Source of the DNA: Streptomyces sp. CB01249
Lineage (GTDB): Bacteria > Actinomycetota > Actinomycetes > Streptomycetales > Streptomycetaceae
Assembly: GCF_001905735.1 (NCBI RefSeq)
Contig: NZ_LISW01000002.1
Location: forward strand, 511,125-575,124
Reading direction: 5' to 3'
DNA: 64,000 bases
Numbering within the stretch: the first letter of the stretch is position 1; each line of letters starts with the position of its first letter. Below the pieces are notes generated by a model. The model searched no databases. It saw only the letters and a list, made by a program, of their open reading frames with translations, and was not told the origin of the DNA. The translations under genes were made by a program, and so were the position numbers. This document shows positions 10,074 to 20,087 of the stretch, one piece after another.

Positions 10074-10115
10074 GAACGGGTCCGCATCACCCTCCGGGGC
10101 GGTGCGGGCCCGTTC
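10074..10115 (+). terminator. Hairpin after rplQ
   Basis: GAACGGG (10074-10080) pairs with CCCGTTC (10109-10115), and the stem continues inward through CCGCA/TGCGG and ACC/GGT. It lies 16 nt after the rplQ stop and before truA. Confidence 0.7.
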
Positions 10116-10145
10116 GGCTGTGCGGGATCTTGAGAGGATGCGCTG

Positions 10146-11000
10146 GTGAGTGACGAGGTGGAGCCCGGTTTCGTACGGGTACGGCTGGACCTGGCCTATG
10201 ACGGCAAGGACTTCTCGGGCTGGGCGAAGCAGACCGCGCGGCGGACGGTCCAGGGCGAGATCGAGGATGCGCTGCGGACCGTGACGCGCTCCTCGCACAC
10301 GTACGACCTGACGGTGGCGGGCCGCACCGACGCCGGGGTGCACGCCCGGGGCCAGGTCGCCCATGTCGACCTGCCGGAAGAGGTGTGGGCCGAGCACGCC
10401 GAGAAGCTGCTGCGGCGGCTCGCCGGGCGGATGGCCCCCGATGTGCGGGTCTGGCGGATCGCGGAGGCGGCGCCGGGGTTCAACGCCCGGTTCTCCGCCC
10501 TGTGGCGCCGGTACGCGTACCGCATCGCCGACCGCCCCGGCGGCGTCGACCCCCTCGTCCGGGGCCATGTGCTCTGGCACGACCGGCCGCTGGACGTGGC
10601 CGCGATGAACGCCGCCGCGGCGCGGATGACCGGGGAGCACGACTTCGCGGCGTACTGCAAGAAGCGCGAGGGCGCGACGACGATCCGGACGCTCCAGAAG
10701 CTGCACTGGGTGCGGGACCGGGAGACCGGGATCATCACCGGGACCGTGCAGGCGGACGCGTTCTGCCACAACATGGTGCGGGCCCTCGTGGGCGCGATGC
10801 TCTTCGTGGGCGACGGGCGGCGCCCCGACCCCTGGCCGGCCGAGGTGCTGGCCGCCGCCGTGCGCGACCCCGGGGTGCACGTGGTGCGCCCGCACGGGCT
10901 GACGCTGGAGGAGGTCGCGTACCCGGCGGACGAGCTGCTGGCGGCGCGCGCGGTGGAGGCCCGCAACGTGCGGACGCTGCCGGGCGCCGGCTGCTGCTAG
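10146..11000 (+). CDS. truA: tRNA pseudouridine(38-40) synthase
   Basis: TruA isomerises uridines 38-40 of the anticodon arm. The catalytic Asp lies in [15 protein letters not shown], near residue 60, and YRIADRPG and [14 protein letters not shown] are conserved fold elements. The start is GTG at 10146. At 284 residues it has the usual length. It sits after rplQ, its common neighbour, and converges on a membrane protein gene only 8 nt away. Confidence 0.96.
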   Translation: MSDEVEPGFVRVRLDLAYDGKDFSGWAKQTARRTVQGEIEDALRTVTRSSHTYDLTVAGRTDAGVHARGQVAHVDLPEEVWAEHAEKLLRRLAGRMAPDVRVWRIAEAAPGFNARFSALWRRYAYRIADRPGGVDPLVRGHVLWHDRPLDVAAMNAAAARMTGEHDFAAYCKKREGATTIRTLQKLHWVRDRETGIITGTVQADAFCHNMVRALVGAMLFVGDGRRPDPWPAEVLAAAVRDPGVHVVRPHGLTLEEVAYPADELLAARAVEARNVRTLPGAGCC

Positions 11001-11008
11001 GCCCTGGC

Positions 11009-11863
11009 CTAGGTCGTCGTGATGTCGGCGGCGGCGGACGCCTGGACCTCGCCGCGGTGGCGGATGCGGCGGAACGTGTAGTCCGTCAGGTCGTCGCCGG
11101 TCGTGTACACGTCCTTGTCGGCCTTGGTGGCGTTGCGGCCGTCCGTGAAGCCGCCGACCGTGAAGTACGCGTACCGGCCGTACGAGTTCGCCGTGCGGCG
11201 GCAGATCACGCCGTCGCGGCAGAAGACCGGGACGCCCGACCCGCTCAGCGAGGCCAGGCCGCCGGTCGCCAGCTGCGCGGTCCGCTTCGCCTGGGCCTCC
11301 GTGTCGAAGACCGCGATGCCGACGGTGACCGCCACGCCGTTCCGGCTGTACGTGGCCCGGATGACCTGGTCGCAGCCGTTGGCGGTGAGGATCGCGCCCA
11401 GCGCGCCCTGGGTGGTCGCCGCGCACTGCTTGGTGCGGTGGGTCGCGCCCCTGGCGTACGTACGGCCTCCGGCGGTCAGCTTGTCGTCGGGGAAGAAGGC
11501 GTCGACGTCGACCGGCAGCCGGTCCTTCTTCACGTCCGCTATGTAGTCCCGGGGGTCCGGCGGGGGCGGGGGCGCCACCGACGAGAAGGACGGCTCGGGC
11601 GCGGGGAGCTCGGTGTGCAGGTCGTCCCCCGTGGGCAGCTCGCTCGCGTGCTTCCCGGCGGAGGTGCCCTTGCCGCCGCCGTTCGCGGAGATCACCGCCG
11701 TCGCGACGACCGCGGCGACGGCCGCCGTGGCGAGGGCGCCGCCGCCGATCAGCAGCCACTTCTTGCGCCGGGCCCGGGCCGCGGAGGCATCGGCCAGCGC
11801 CTCCCAGTCGGGAGTGCCGCCGTTCCCGGGCCCTTCGTCGGGCCCCCCGTCCCCAAAGCTCAT
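11009..11863 (-). CDS. Membrane-anchored protein of unknown function
   Basis: The protein has 284 residues. A short acidic cytoplasmic N-terminus (GDGGPDEGPGNGG) and a basic RARRKKW stretch precede one transmembrane helix, LLIGGGALATAAVAAVVATA. A Pro-rich linker (APPPPPDP) and an extracellular domain follow, with Cys residues at CAATTQ, NGCDQV, VFCRD and VICRR that could form two disulfides. The fold is not recognised. The ATG at 11863 is preferred; earlier in-frame starts reach into the promoter of the divergent ABC-F gene. This layout is frequent in Streptomyces cell-surface proteins. Confidence 0.75.
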   Translation of the reverse strand: MSFGDGGPDEGPGNGGTPDWEALADASAARARRKKWLLIGGGALATAAVAAVVATAVISANGGGKGTSAGKHASELPTGDDLHTELPAPEPSFSSVAPPPPPDPRDYIADVKKDRLPVDVDAFFPDDKLTAGGRTYARGATHRTKQCAATTQGALGAILTANGCDQVIRATYSRNGVAVTVGIAVFDTEAQAKRTAQLATGGLASLSGSGVPVFCRDGVICRRTANSYGRYAYFTVGGFTDGRNATKADKDVYTTGDDLTDYTFRRIRHRGEVQASAAADITTT

Positions 11864-11930
11864 GCCGCGCATCCTAGACGGGACGTAATCCGGTTGGGCC
11901 AACCCTCCGCCGCCCGTGACAATGCTCTGC

Positions 11931-13550
11931 ATGGGACATCTCGAAGCGGGCCACCTTGAGTACTACCTTCCGGACGGGCGGGTGCTGCTCGGCGATGCCT
12001 CGTTCCGGGTGGCCGACGGTGCCGTCGTCGCCCTCGTCGGGGCGAACGGCGCCGGGAAGACCACGCTGCTGCGGCTGCTCGCCGGGGAGCTCCAGCCGCA
12101 CGGCGGCTCGGTGTCCGTGAGCGGCGGGCTCGGTGTGATGCGCCAGTTCGTCGGCTCGGTCCGCGACGGGCGCACCGTCCGCGACCTGCTGGTCTCCGTC
12201 GCGCAGCCCCGCATCCGGGAGGCCGCGCTCGCCGTCGACCGGGCCGAGGAGCGCATCCTCACCGTGGACGACGAGGCCGCGCAGATGGCGTACGCGCAGG
12301 CGCTGAGCGACTGGGCGGAGGCGCGCGGCTACGAGGCCGAGACGGTGTGGGACATGTGCACCACGGCCGCGCTGGGTGTCCCGTACGAGAAGGCGCAGTG
12401 GCGCGAGGTGCGCACGCTGTCCGGCGGTGAGCAGAAGCGGCTGGTCCTGGAGGCCCTGCTGCGGGGCCCCGACGAGGTGCTGCTCCTGGACGAGCCGGAC
12501 AACTATCTCGACGTGCCCGGCAAGCGGTGGCTGGAGGAGCGGCTGAAGGAGACCCGTAAGACCGTCCTCTTCGTCTCCCACGACCGGGAGCTGCTGTCCC
12601 GCGCGGCGCAGAAGATCGTCAGCGTGGAGCCGGGCCCGGCCGGCAGCGACGTCTGGGTGCACGGCGGCGGCTTCGACACGTACCACCAGGCCCGCAAGGA
12701 GCGGTTCGCCCGCTTCGAGGAGCTGCTGCGGCGCTGGGAGGAGGAGCACAAGCGGCTGAAGGCCCTCGTGCACCGGCTGCGCCAGCAGGCGGCGATCAGC
12801 CCCGACATGGCGAGCCGCTACCACGCGATGCAGACCCGGTTCCGGAAGTTCGAGGAGGCGGGCCCGCCGCCGGAGCCGCCGCGCGAGCAGGACATCCGGA
12901 TGCGGCTGCGCGGCGGCCGGACCGGGGTGCGCGCGGTGACCTGCAAGGGCCTGGAGCTGACCGGCCTGATGAAACCGTTCGACCTGGAGGTCTTCTACGG
13001 GGAACGGGTCGCGGTCCTCGGCTCCAACGGGTCCGGCAAGTCCCACTTCCTGCGGCTGCTCGCGGGCGAGCCCGTCGCGCACACGGGGGAGTGGAAGCTC
13101 GGTGCGCGGGTGGTCCCCGGGCACTTCGCGCAGACCCACGCCCACCCGGAGCTGCTGGGCCGCACGCTGGTCGACATCCTGTGGACCGAGCACGCCAAGG
13201 ACCGGGGCGGGGCGATGTCCGTACTGCGCCGCTACGAGCTGGAGCGGCAGGGGGACCAGGCGTTCGAGAAGCTGTCCGGCGGGCAGCAGGCCCGGTTCCA
13301 GATCCTGCTCCTGGAGCTGTCCGGCACGACCGCGCTGCTGCTGGACGAGCCGACGGACAACCTGGACCTGGAGTCGGCGGAGGCGCTGCAGGACGGCCTG
13401 GAGGCGTACGAGGGCACGGTGCTCGCGGTGACGCACGACCGGTGGTTCGCGAAGAGCTTCGACCGCTACCTGGTCTTCGGCTCGGACGGGGTCGTCCGCG
13501 AGACCTCGGAGCCGGTGTGGGACGAGCGGCGGGTCGAGCGGGCGCGGTGA
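11931..13550 (+). CDS. ABC-F family ATPase
   Basis: A soluble protein of 539 residues with two ABC cassettes and no membrane helices, the ABC-F plan of ribosome-associated ATPases that protect from antibiotics or tune translation. The first cassette has GANGAGKTT and LSGGEQKRL, and the second has GSNGSGKSH and LSGGQQARF, each with LLLDEP. The inter-cassette linker (about residues 240-320) is charged and helical (RRWEEEHKRLKALVHRLR). The start is uncertain: ATG 11931 fits a leaderless transcript (TTGGGC 11894, GACAAT 11918-11923); ATG 11922 and GTG 11916 are also in frame. Confidence 0.85.
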   Translation: MGHLEAGHLEYYLPDGRVLLGDASFRVADGAVVALVGANGAGKTTLLRLLAGELQPHGGSVSVSGGLGVMRQFVGSVRDGRTVRDLLVSVAQPRIREAALAVDRAEERILTVDDEAAQMAYAQALSDWAEARGYEAETVWDMCTTAALGVPYEKAQWREVRTLSGGEQKRLVLEALLRGPDEVLLLDEPDNYLDVPGKRWLEERLKETRKTVLFVSHDRELLSRAAQKIVSVEPGPAGSDVWVHGGGFDTYHQARKERFARFEELLRRWEEEHKRLKALVHRLRQQAAISPDMASRYHAMQTRFRKFEEAGPPPEPPREQDIRMRLRGGRTGVRAVTCKGLELTGLMKPFDLEVFYGERVAVLGSNGSGKSHFLRLLAGEPVAHTGEWKLGARVVPGHFAQTHAHPELLGRTLVDILWTEHAKDRGGAMSVLRRYELERQGDQAFEKLSGGQQARFQILLLELSGTTALLLDEPTDNLDLESAEALQDGLEAYEGTVLAVTHDRWFAKSFDRYLVFGSDGVVRETSEPVWDERRVERAR

Positions 13551-13561
13551 GGGGCCGCGTT

Positions 13562-13591
13562 TTGACCCGTCCGGGGCGGGGCGGGTAGTCT
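13562..13591 (+). promoter_or_regulatory. Strong HrdB-type promoter of rplM-rpsI
   Basis: TTGACC (13562-13567) and TAGTCT (13586-13591) are spaced by 18 nt. The same two hexamers with the same spacing occur before groES, so this is a good example of the local housekeeping consensus. Transcription should start near 13598, leaving a leader of about 175 nt before rplM. Confidence 0.75.
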
Positions 13592-13603
13592 CGACGTTTG
13601 TTA

Positions 13604-13645
13604 TGCGTATGGGCTGCACCGTCATGGTGCGACAGCCCGTACGCA
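13604..13645 (+). ncRNA. Structured leader hairpin before rplM
   Basis: Bases 13604-13616 pair with 13633-13645 along 13 bp (one G-U). An inner helix, CACC (13617-13620) with GGTG (13626-13629), closes a 5-nt loop, and CGA bulges out. The hairpin begins a few bases after the inferred start site. Further downstream CTTCAG (13720-13725) can pair with CTGAAG (13753-13758), close to the ribosome-binding region. It is a candidate L13-type ribosomal protein leader. Confidence 0.55.
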
Positions 13646-13774
13646 GGTTCTCTGGAGCAGTTACCAGTGGCTCGCATACGGGCGTCGTCCCGGCATTGTG
13701 GGCCCCAGCTGCATGATCGCTTCAGAGGTGTCGTGTGTCTGGACCCCATCCACTGAAGAAGCGAAGGCTACGAA

Positions 13775-14218
13775 GTGCGTACGTACAGCCCCAAGCCCGG
13801 CGATGTGACCCGCCAGTGGCACATCATTGACGCGCAGGACGTCGTCCTGGGCCGTCTCGCCACCACGGCTGCGAACCTCCTGCGAGGCAAGCACAAGGCG
13901 ATCTACGCCCCCCACATGGACATGGGCGACTTCGTCATCATCATCAACGCCGACAAGGTTCACCTGTCCGGCAACAAGCGGACCCAGAAGATGGCGTACC
14001 GCCACTCCGGGTTCCCGGGCGGTCTGCGCTCCGTGCGCTACGACGACCTGCTCGCGAACAACCCCGAGAAGGCCGTCGAGAAGGCCATCAAGGGCATGAT
14101 CCCCAAGAACTCCCTGGGCCGTCAGATGATCTCGAAGCTGAAGGTCTACGCGGGCGACCAGCACCCGCACGCTGCGCAGCAGCCGGTCCCGTACGAGATC
14201 ACCCAGGTCGCGCAGTAG
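13775..14218 (+). CDS. rplM: Ribosomal protein L13
   Basis: L13, 147 residues, an early assembly protein of the 50S subunit. It starts with GTG and reads [21 protein letters not shown]. Conserved segments include [18 protein letters not shown] and [14 protein letters not shown], with [15 protein letters not shown] near the C-terminus. It is followed 45 nt later by rpsI, the universal pairing. A long structured leader lies upstream. Confidence 0.98.
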   Translation: MRTYSPKPGDVTRQWHIIDAQDVVLGRLATTAANLLRGKHKAIYAPHMDMGDFVIIINADKVHLSGNKRTQKMAYRHSGFPGGLRSVRYDDLLANNPEKAVEKAIKGMIPKNSLGRQMISKLKVYAGDQHPHAAQQPVPYEITQVAQ

Positions 14219-14263
14219 TTCCGGCCTCCCCCCAAAGACATAAAGAAAGATCTGAGGAGAATC

Positions 14264-14788
14264 GTGGCCGAGACCACTGTTGAGACCGTCGAGGGCACCG
14301 AGGGCGAGGAGACCTTCGCCGAGGTGACCACCTTCGAGTCCGAGGTCCCCGTCGAGGGTGAGTACACCTCCGAGTCGCTCGCCGGCCGCTTCGGCGACCC
14401 GCAGCCCGCCGCCGGCCTCGGCCGTCGCAAGAACGCCATCGCCCGCGTCCGGATCGTTCCGGGCACCGGCAAGTGGAAGATCAACGGTCGCACCCTCGAG
14501 AGCTACTTCCCGAACAAGGTGCACCAGCAGGAAGTCAACGAGCCCTTCAAGGTGCTCGAGCTCGACGGCCGTTACGACGTCATCGCCCGCATCGCGGGTG
14601 GCGGCGTCTCGGGTCAGGCCGGCGCCCTGCGCCTGGGCGTGGCCCGCGCGCTGAACGAGGCGGACGTGGACAACAACCGCGCGACCCTCAAGAAGGCCGG
14701 CTTCCTCTCCCGCGACGACCGTGCGGTCGAGCGCAAGAAGGCCGGTCTCAAGAAGGCCCGCAAGGCCCCGCAGTACAGCAAGCGCTAA
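14264..14788 (+). CDS. rpsI: Ribosomal protein S9
   Basis: S9, 174 residues; its C-terminal tail reaches the P-site tRNA. Residues 1-45 are an acidic Glu/Thr/Val-rich extension typical of actinobacteria. The conserved domain starts at [17 protein letters not shown] and ends with RKAPQYSKR. The start is GTG at 14264, with GAGGAG at 14253-14258. It is co-transcribed with rplM. Confidence 0.98.
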   Translation: MAETTVETVEGTEGEETFAEVTTFESEVPVEGEYTSESLAGRFGDPQPAAGLGRRKNAIARVRIVPGTGKWKINGRTLESYFPNKVHQQEVNEPFKVLELDGRYDVIARIAGGGVSGQAGALRLGVARALNEADVDNNRATLKKAGFLSRDDRAVERKKAGLKKARKAPQYSKR

Positions 14789-14814
14789 ACCGCCTGCTCA
14801 CCCGCGTTACCGTT

Positions 14815-14847
14815 CGCCCCGGCGGCACCTCTCGTGCTGCCGGGGCG
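14815..14847 (+). terminator. Terminator after rpsI
   Basis: CGCCCCGGC (14815-14823) pairs with GCCGGGGCG (14839-14847), extended inward by GCAC/GTGC. TTCGTTTAT follows, giving a partly U-rich tail. It ends the rplM-rpsI transcript. Confidence 0.8.
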
Positions 14848-14951
14848 TTCGTTTATCGACATCCTCGGGCATATAACGGCATAAGGCGTTCATAGGCTTG
14901 TTGGTTGCGTGATCTGACTTTTGCGTTTCGGAGCACTTTCGGAGGACACCA

Positions 14952-16310
14952 GTGGGACGACTCTTCGGCACGGACGGCGTGCGCGGTGTCGCCAATGCGG
15001 ACCTGACGGCCGAGCTCGCGCTCGGCCTCTCGGTGGCCGCGGCACACGTACTGGCCGAGGCGGGCACCTTCGAGGGCCATCGGCCGACGGCCGTGGTGGG
15101 CCGCGACCCACGCGCCTCCGGAGAGTTCCTGGAGGCCGCCGTGGTGGCCGGCCTGGCGAGCGCGGGCGTCGACGTCCTGCGCGTCGGCGTGCTGCCGACC
15201 CCGGCCGTGGCCTACCTGACCGGCGCGCTCGGCGCCGACATCGGGGTCATGCTCTCCGCCAGCCACAACGCCATGCCGGACAACGGTGTCAAGTTCTTCG
15301 CCCGGGGCGGCCACAAGCTCGCCGACGAGCTGGAGGACCGCATCGAGACGGTCTACGAGCAGCACCGCACCGGTGAGCCGTGGACCCGCCCGACCGGCGC
15401 CGGTGTCGGCCGCGTCACGGACTACGTGGAGGGCTTCGACCGGTACGTCGCCCACCTCATCGGCGTCCTCCCGAACCGCCTCGACGGCCTGAAGGTCGTC
15501 CTGGACGAGGCGCACGGCGCCGCCGCCCGCGTCTCGCCCGAGGCGTTCGCCCGCGCCGGGGCCGAGGTCGTCACGATCGGCGCCGAGCCGGACGGGCTGA
15601 ACATCAACGACGGCTGCGGCTCCACCCACCTGGAGCTGCTGCGCGCCGCCGTCGTCGAGCACGGCGCGGACCTGGGCATCGCGCACGACGGCGACGCCGA
15701 CCGCTGCCTGGCCGTGGACGCGGCGGGCGAGGAGGTCGACGGCGACCAGATCCTCGCCGTGCTGGCCCTCGCCATGCGCGAGGCCGGGCAGCTGCGCCGG
15801 GACACCGTGGTCGGCACCGTGATGTCGAACCTCGGCTTCAAGCTGGCCATGGAGCGCGAGGGCATCCAGCTCGTCCAGACGGCCGTCGGCGACCGCTACG
15901 TGCTGGAGTCCATGAAGGCCGAGGGCTTCGCGCTGGGCGGCGAGCAGTCCGGCCACGTCATCGTCCTGGACCACGCCACGACCGGCGACGGCACCCTGAC
16001 CGGCCTGATGCTCGCGGCCCGGGTCGCCGCGACGGGCCGCTCGCTCGCCGAGCTGGCCGGGGTCATGGAGCGCCTGCCGCAGGTCCTGGTCAACGTCCCG
16101 GACGTGGACAAGTCCCGCGTGCACACCTCGCAGGAGGTGGCCGCCGCCGTCGCGGAGGCCGAGCGCGAGCTGGGCCACACCGGCCGCGTGCTGCTGCGCC
16201 CCTCGGGCACGGAGCCGCTGGTACGGGTCATGGTCGAGGCGGCGGACATCGAGCAGGCCCGCTCGGTGGCGGGGCAGCTGGCGGACGTCGTGAAGTCGGC
16301 GCTGGGCTGA
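14952..16310 (+). CDS. glmM: Phosphoglucosamine mutase
   Basis: GlmM converts glucosamine-6-phosphate to the 1-phosphate for peptidoglycan and other amino-sugar polymers. The phosphoserine loop [11 protein letters not shown] is near residue 102, the Mg-binding loop is DGDADRC, and the sugar-binding GGEQSGH and phosphate-binding RPSGTEP are present. At 452 residues it has the family length. The start is GTG ([12 protein letters not shown]), with GGAGGA at 14940-14945. Its pathway partner glmS is 16 kb downstream. Confidence 0.98.
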   Translation: MGRLFGTDGVRGVANADLTAELALGLSVAAAHVLAEAGTFEGHRPTAVVGRDPRASGEFLEAAVVAGLASAGVDVLRVGVLPTPAVAYLTGALGADIGVMLSASHNAMPDNGVKFFARGGHKLADELEDRIETVYEQHRTGEPWTRPTGAGVGRVTDYVEGFDRYVAHLIGVLPNRLDGLKVVLDEAHGAAARVSPEAFARAGAEVVTIGAEPDGLNINDGCGSTHLELLRAAVVEHGADLGIAHDGDADRCLAVDAAGEEVDGDQILAVLALAMREAGQLRRDTVVGTVMSNLGFKLAMEREGIQLVQTAVGDRYVLESMKAEGFALGGEQSGHVIVLDHATTGDGTLTGLMLAARVAATGRSLAELAGVMERLPQVLVNVPDVDKSRVHTSQEVAAAVAEAERELGHTGRVLLRPSGTEPLVRVMVEAADIEQARSVAGQLADVVKSALG

Positions 16311-16332
16311 CCGGCGCCGGAGTTTTTGGCGC

Positions 16333-16366
16333 GGCGACGACCCGGCTTCACGGCCGGGTCGTCGCC
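16333..16366. terminator. Bidirectional terminator after glmM
   Basis: GGCGACGACCCGGC (16333-16346) pairs perfectly with 16353-16366 around a 6-nt loop, and GTTT follows. The stop codon of the convergent minus-strand gene (16348-16350) is inside the loop/right-arm region, so the hairpin can serve both transcripts. Confidence 0.75.
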
Positions 16367-17898
16367 GTTTCCGGGTCCCGCCCGCCGTCGCGGCGCTCGC
16401 GCTCCAGCGCGTCGGTGATCCGGGCCAGGTCCGCGGGGGCGGCGGCCAGCCGGACCGGCGTGCCGTCGTCGTCCAGCTCGGCGATGTGCCAGCCCCGGGG
16501 GACGGTGTCGCCGTCGCTGCCCCGGGCCCGCCGCACGCCGGTGACGGTGAGCCGTTCCGCCGGGATGCGGCGGGCGGCGAAGCGGCCGGGGCCCGGGTGG
16601 GGCGTCACGGCCGGCGGGCCGTCGCCGACGACCACGTGGGTGCCGAAGTGGTTCGGGTTGTAGGCGGTGGCCTCCAGGAAACGGGCGGCCAGGAAGTGGT
16701 CGCGCCCGTCCGGGGCGGCGGCCCGGGCCTCGCCGGGGGCACGGACGCGGGTGGCGCGCCAGGCGAGGCCGAGCACGGCCGCGGTGACCGCCGCGCCCGC
16801 CGCCGCCCAGACGACCCTCCCCGGCGAGCCCAGCGGGTCCGTGGAGTGCAGATAGAGCAGGGGCAGCAGCCACACGGCCGTCACGCCGAGGGCGCCCGCG
16901 AACGGAAGGGCGGAGGGCAGCAGCTCGTCGTCGCGCAGCCCGCGCCCGCGCCTGCGGACCAGCAGCCGGGCCCCCGCGTAACCCGCGCCCAGCAGGCAGA
17001 GCGCGGAGAACACGGCGAGTTCCCCGGGGCTGATCAGGTGGTCGTGCCAGACCCGGTGCTCACCGGTGACCGTCCTGGCCGAGCCGTGCCAGAAGACCAG
17101 CTCCACCTTCTCCCCGGCGCGGAACGCCGCGGCGTCGTCCTGGGAGACCGCGAGCCGGTCGATCGGGCGGTCGTCGGTGAAGTACAGCCAGCTGCTGCCC
17201 CTGCCCCGGTTGACGTCGGTCCGCTCGATCACCCCGTCGAAGGTGTCCAGGCAGTCGCGGCGCTCGGCGGCCGGGGTGGCGTCGGTGCAGTCCACGGCCG
17301 CCCGCCACGCCCGCTGCTCCGACGCGGCGTCCGCGACGTACGACGCGGCCACCGCCGAGGCGGTGAGCAGCACGACGCCCACGATCCAGGTGATGACGGG
17401 CCGGCGCCCCGCCGACCGGGGCGTGATGACCGGGGCCTCGCCGTCCGACGCGGGGCTCCCGTAACGGCGGTGCAGCGCGCGCAGCGCCTCCAGGTCGGCG
17501 TCGAAGTCCGTGGTGGCGGCCCCGCTCGTCGGCAGCGGCAGCCGCCAGGTGCGCCCGTCCTCCAGCAGCACGCTGACGCGGTGGATGTCCTGGTTCCGGC
17601 CGGTCTGGATGTACCGGCGCAGATCCACGATCCGGGACCACGGCACCGTACGGCGGCGCAGCAGGGTCCGGGAACGCAGTCCGTACGCCCCCGCGCTGAG
17701 CCGGGCGGTGGCCGCGTACAGGAAGACCAGTCCCAGCAGGGCGACCAGTGCCCCCGCCGTGAACCACGGGTCGAGCGGGCCGCCCAGGTGCCCCGCGCGC
17801 AGCGCGGCCACGGCCGCCCCGGCGCCGCCCACGCCGACGCCCCACCACAGCGCGCGCCGTGACGGAGCGCGGCAGATCACTTCCCCGATTTCGGCCAT
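16348..17898 (-). CDS. Multi-pass membrane protein with PH-like segment
   Basis: The protein has 516 residues and is not assigned to a named family. Hydrophobic helices occur near residues 15-30, 40-60, 160-180, 270-290, 320-340 and 350-370. Between helices 2 and 3, residues ~70-125 (SAGAYGLRSRTLLRRRTVPWSRI) look like the bacterial PH-like domain of membrane proteins. The extracytoplasmic part has a Cys pair (VDCTD and RRDCLD). The ATG at 17898 is chosen because it starts just before a plausible cytoplasmic tail; no good ribosome site is visible and the start is uncertain. Confidence 0.7.
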   Translation of the reverse strand: MAEIGEVICRAPSRRALWWGVGVGGAGAAVAALRAGHLGGPLDPWFTAGALVALLGLVFLYAATARLSAGAYGLRSRTLLRRRTVPWSRIVDLRRYIQTGRNQDIHRVSVLLEDGRTWRLPLPTSGAATTDFDADLEALRALHRRYGSPASDGEAPVITPRSAGRRPVITWIVGVVLLTASAVAASYVADAASEQRAWRAAVDCTDATPAAERRDCLDTFDGVIERTDVNRGRGSSWLYFTDDRPIDRLAVSQDDAAAFRAGEKVELVFWHGSARTVTGEHRVWHDHLISPGELAVFSALCLLGAGYAGARLLVRRRGRGLRDDELLPSALPFAGALGVTAVWLLPLLYLHSTDPLGSPGRVVWAAAGAAVTAAVLGLAWRATRVRAPGEARAAAPDGRDHFLAARFLEATAYNPNHFGTHVVVGDGPPAVTPHPGPGRFAARRIPAERLTVTGVRRARGSDGDTVPRGWHIAELDDDGTPVRLAAAPADLARITDALERERRDGGRDPETATTRP

Positions 17899-17981
17899 GG
17901 CGGAAGACTGCCATCGGCTCCCCGCCGGGCACTTGTGGGGGTTACGGAAGTCTCGGCGGCCCTCACCCTGCCGGTCAGGCC

Positions 17982-18938
17982 CTAGGGGGCCGTCGGCTTC
18001 GTGTGGGCGCGCTGGAAGTGCCGGGTCCTGCGCCACAGGGCCTTCTGGGCGAGCAGGGTCAGCGTCCCCGCCGCGACGATCCCGCCGAGGTTGGCCAGCA
18101 GCTGCTTGACGGACCCGGTCATCTGGCCGTAGTCCCGGTAGCTGAAGGCCACCGCCGCGTTGGCGGCCGCCGGCACGGTCGTCACCGAGATCGCGACCCC
18201 GATGAGCGCGCCGGACTTCGCCGAGGTCAGGGAGAGCGTGCCCGCGATGCCGGCGAGGAACGCCACGACGAACGACATCCAGTCCGGCTGCCAGACGAAC
18301 GCGGTGTTGGGCCGGTCCCCCTCGATCATCGCGCGGTCGAACAGCCCGAAGACGTCCATCAGCCAGGCGAAGCCCACGGTGAGCAGCATCGCCGCGGCGA
18401 ACCCGCCGATCAGCGCGATCAGCGAGCGCACCACCAGGCGCGGGGCGCGCTGCACGAGTGCCGTCGAGATCCCGGCGAGCGGCCCGAACTCGGGGCCCAC
18501 CGCCATCGCGCCGACGATCAGGATCGCGTTGTCGAGCATCACCCCGCAGGCCGCGAGCATCGTCGCGACCGCGAGGAAGGCGACAAAGGTGGCGCTGAAC
18601 GTCGAGTCGTCGTGCGTGGCCTCGACCAGCTCCTCCCAGAGCACCGCGTCCGACCCCTCACCCGGCGCCTCCTCCTCCGCCCGGTCGGCGCGCGCGGAGA
18701 GCGTCAGGTCCATGTTCTCGACGGTGATCGCCCCGTACTCGTCGAGACCGAGCCGGCGCAGCGCCGCGATCAGCTCGTCGCCCGCCTCGCGCGCCACGTC
18801 GCACAGCACCATGTCGCCGACCGGGTCGCGCGAGACGCCCGGCAGCACCGCGAGGTGGGCGGTGCCGACGGTCCGCTCCAGCAGGTCCGTCACCTCGTCC
18901 GTGCGGTCGGCGGGGACGAGCAGGCGCAGGTGGAGCAC
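17982..18938 (-). CDS. DUF389 membrane protein
   Basis: The protein has 318 residues. The N-terminal ~115 residues form a soluble alpha/beta domain (VLHLRLLVPADRTDEV). A C-terminal half with about five or six helices follows, including the DUF389 hallmark DNAILIVGAMAVGPEFGPLAGIS. The family is widespread and its function is unknown. The start is GTG at 18938, with GGAAGGGG about 10 nt upstream. It lies 19 nt downstream of coaA on the same strand and may be co-transcribed with it. Confidence 0.85.
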   Translation of the reverse strand: MLHLRLLVPADRTDEVTDLLERTVGTAHLAVLPGVSRDPVGDMVLCDVAREAGDELIAALRRLGLDEYGAITVENMDLTLSARADRAEEEAPGEGSDAVLWEELVEATHDDSTFSATFVAFLAVATMLAACGVMLDNAILIVGAMAVGPEFGPLAGISTALVQRAPRLVVRSLIALIGGFAAAMLLTVGFAWLMDVFGLFDRAMIEGDRPNTAFVWQPDWMSFVVAFLAGIAGTLSLTSAKSGALIGVAISVTTVPAAANAAVAFSYRDYGQMTGSVKQLLANLGGIVAAGTLTLLAQKALWRRTRHFQRAHTKPTAP

Positions 18939-18957
18939 GGAGCGGCCCCTTCCGGAG

Positions 18958-19950
18958 TCAGAGTTTGCGCAGTGACAGCCGCTGGACCTTGTGGTCGGGC
19001 CCCTTGCGCAGCACCAGCGTGGCACGTCCGCGGGTCGGCGCCACGTTCTCCACGAGGTTCGGCCGGTTGATGGTCCGCCACATGGTGGCCGCGTACTCCA
19101 TCGCCTCGGCCTCGGAGACCTGGGTGTACTTCCGGAAGTACGAGGACGGGTCCTGGAACGCCGTCTCGCGCAGCTTCCGGAAGCGGTTGAGGTACCAGGT
19201 CTCGATGTCCTCCGGCTTGGCGTCCACGTACACGCTGAAGTCGAAGTAGTCGGCGAGCCCGACCCTGGTGCGGCCGTCCTTGCCGGGCAGGGCGGGCTGG
19301 AGGACGTTCAGCCCCTCCACGATGAGGATGTCCGGGCGGCGCACGGTGAGCCGTTCGCCGGGCACGATGTCGTAGATCAGGTGCGAGTAGACCGGGGCGG
19401 TGACCTCGTCCTTGCCCGCCTTGATGTCGGCGACGAAACGGGTGAGGGCGCGCCGGTCGTACGACTCCGGGAAGCCCTTGCGGGACATCAGGCCGCGCGC
19501 GTGGAGCTCCTTCATCGGCAGCAGGAACCCGTCGGTGGTGACCAGCTCGACCCGGGGGTGCTCCGGCCAGCGGGCCAGCAGCGCGCGGAGGATGCGCGCG
19601 GTGGTGGACTTGCCGACGGCGACACTGCCCGCGACGCCTATGACGAACGGGGTGCCGCGCTGCGCGCCCTGCCCGTTGCCCGCGTCGCCGAGGAAGGTGT
19701 TGAGCGCGCCGCGCAGCCCGGAGGTGGCCTGCACGTACAGGTTCAGCAACCGCGAGAGCGGCAGGTAGACGTCCCGCACCTCGTCGAGATCGATGACGTC
19801 GCCGAGCCCGCGCAGCCGCTCCACCTCCTCGGCGGTCAGCGGCAGCGGCGTCTTGTCGCGCAGCGCGCTCCACTCCGCCCGGGAGAGGTCGACGTACGGC
19901 GTCGCCGCGTGCTCGGCGCGTCGGGGGCTCCGTGCGGGTGAAGTGATCAC
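18958..19950 (-). CDS. coaA: Pantothenate kinase, type I
   Basis: CoaA phosphorylates pantothenate, the first and regulated step of coenzyme A synthesis. It has 330 residues, with a P-loop [15 protein letters not shown] near residue 105, and [22 protein letters not shown] and the pantothenate-pocket [10 protein letters not shown] are present. The start is GTG at 19950 ([15 protein letters not shown]); the first ~20 residues are variable, so a later start is possible. It is divergent from a secreted-protein gene. Confidence 0.96.
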   Translation of the reverse strand: MITSPARSPRRAEHAATPYVDLSRAEWSALRDKTPLPLTAEEVERLRGLGDVIDLDEVRDVYLPLSRLLNLYVQATSGLRGALNTFLGDAGNGQGAQRGTPFVIGVAGSVAVGKSTTARILRALLARWPEHPRVELVTTDGFLLPMKELHARGLMSRKGFPESYDRRALTRFVADIKAGKDEVTAPVYSHLIYDIVPGERLTVRRPDILIVEGLNVLQPALPGKDGRTRVGLADYFDFSVYVDAKPEDIETWYLNRFRKLRETAFQDPSSYFRKYTQVSEAEAMEYAATMWRTINRPNLVENVAPTRGRATLVLRKGPDHKVQRLSLRKL

Positions 19951-20087
19951 GTCTTCATTGTTGCGGGAGTTTTACGGGAGCGGGGGGTGGGCTCGGTCAC
20001 GTGGGGGAGCGGGCACACCGGTGCGGGCCCGGTTCCGGGGCGCTGGTAGCCTGCCGCCCCGCCTTTCACCTACGTAACGGGGTGCGC

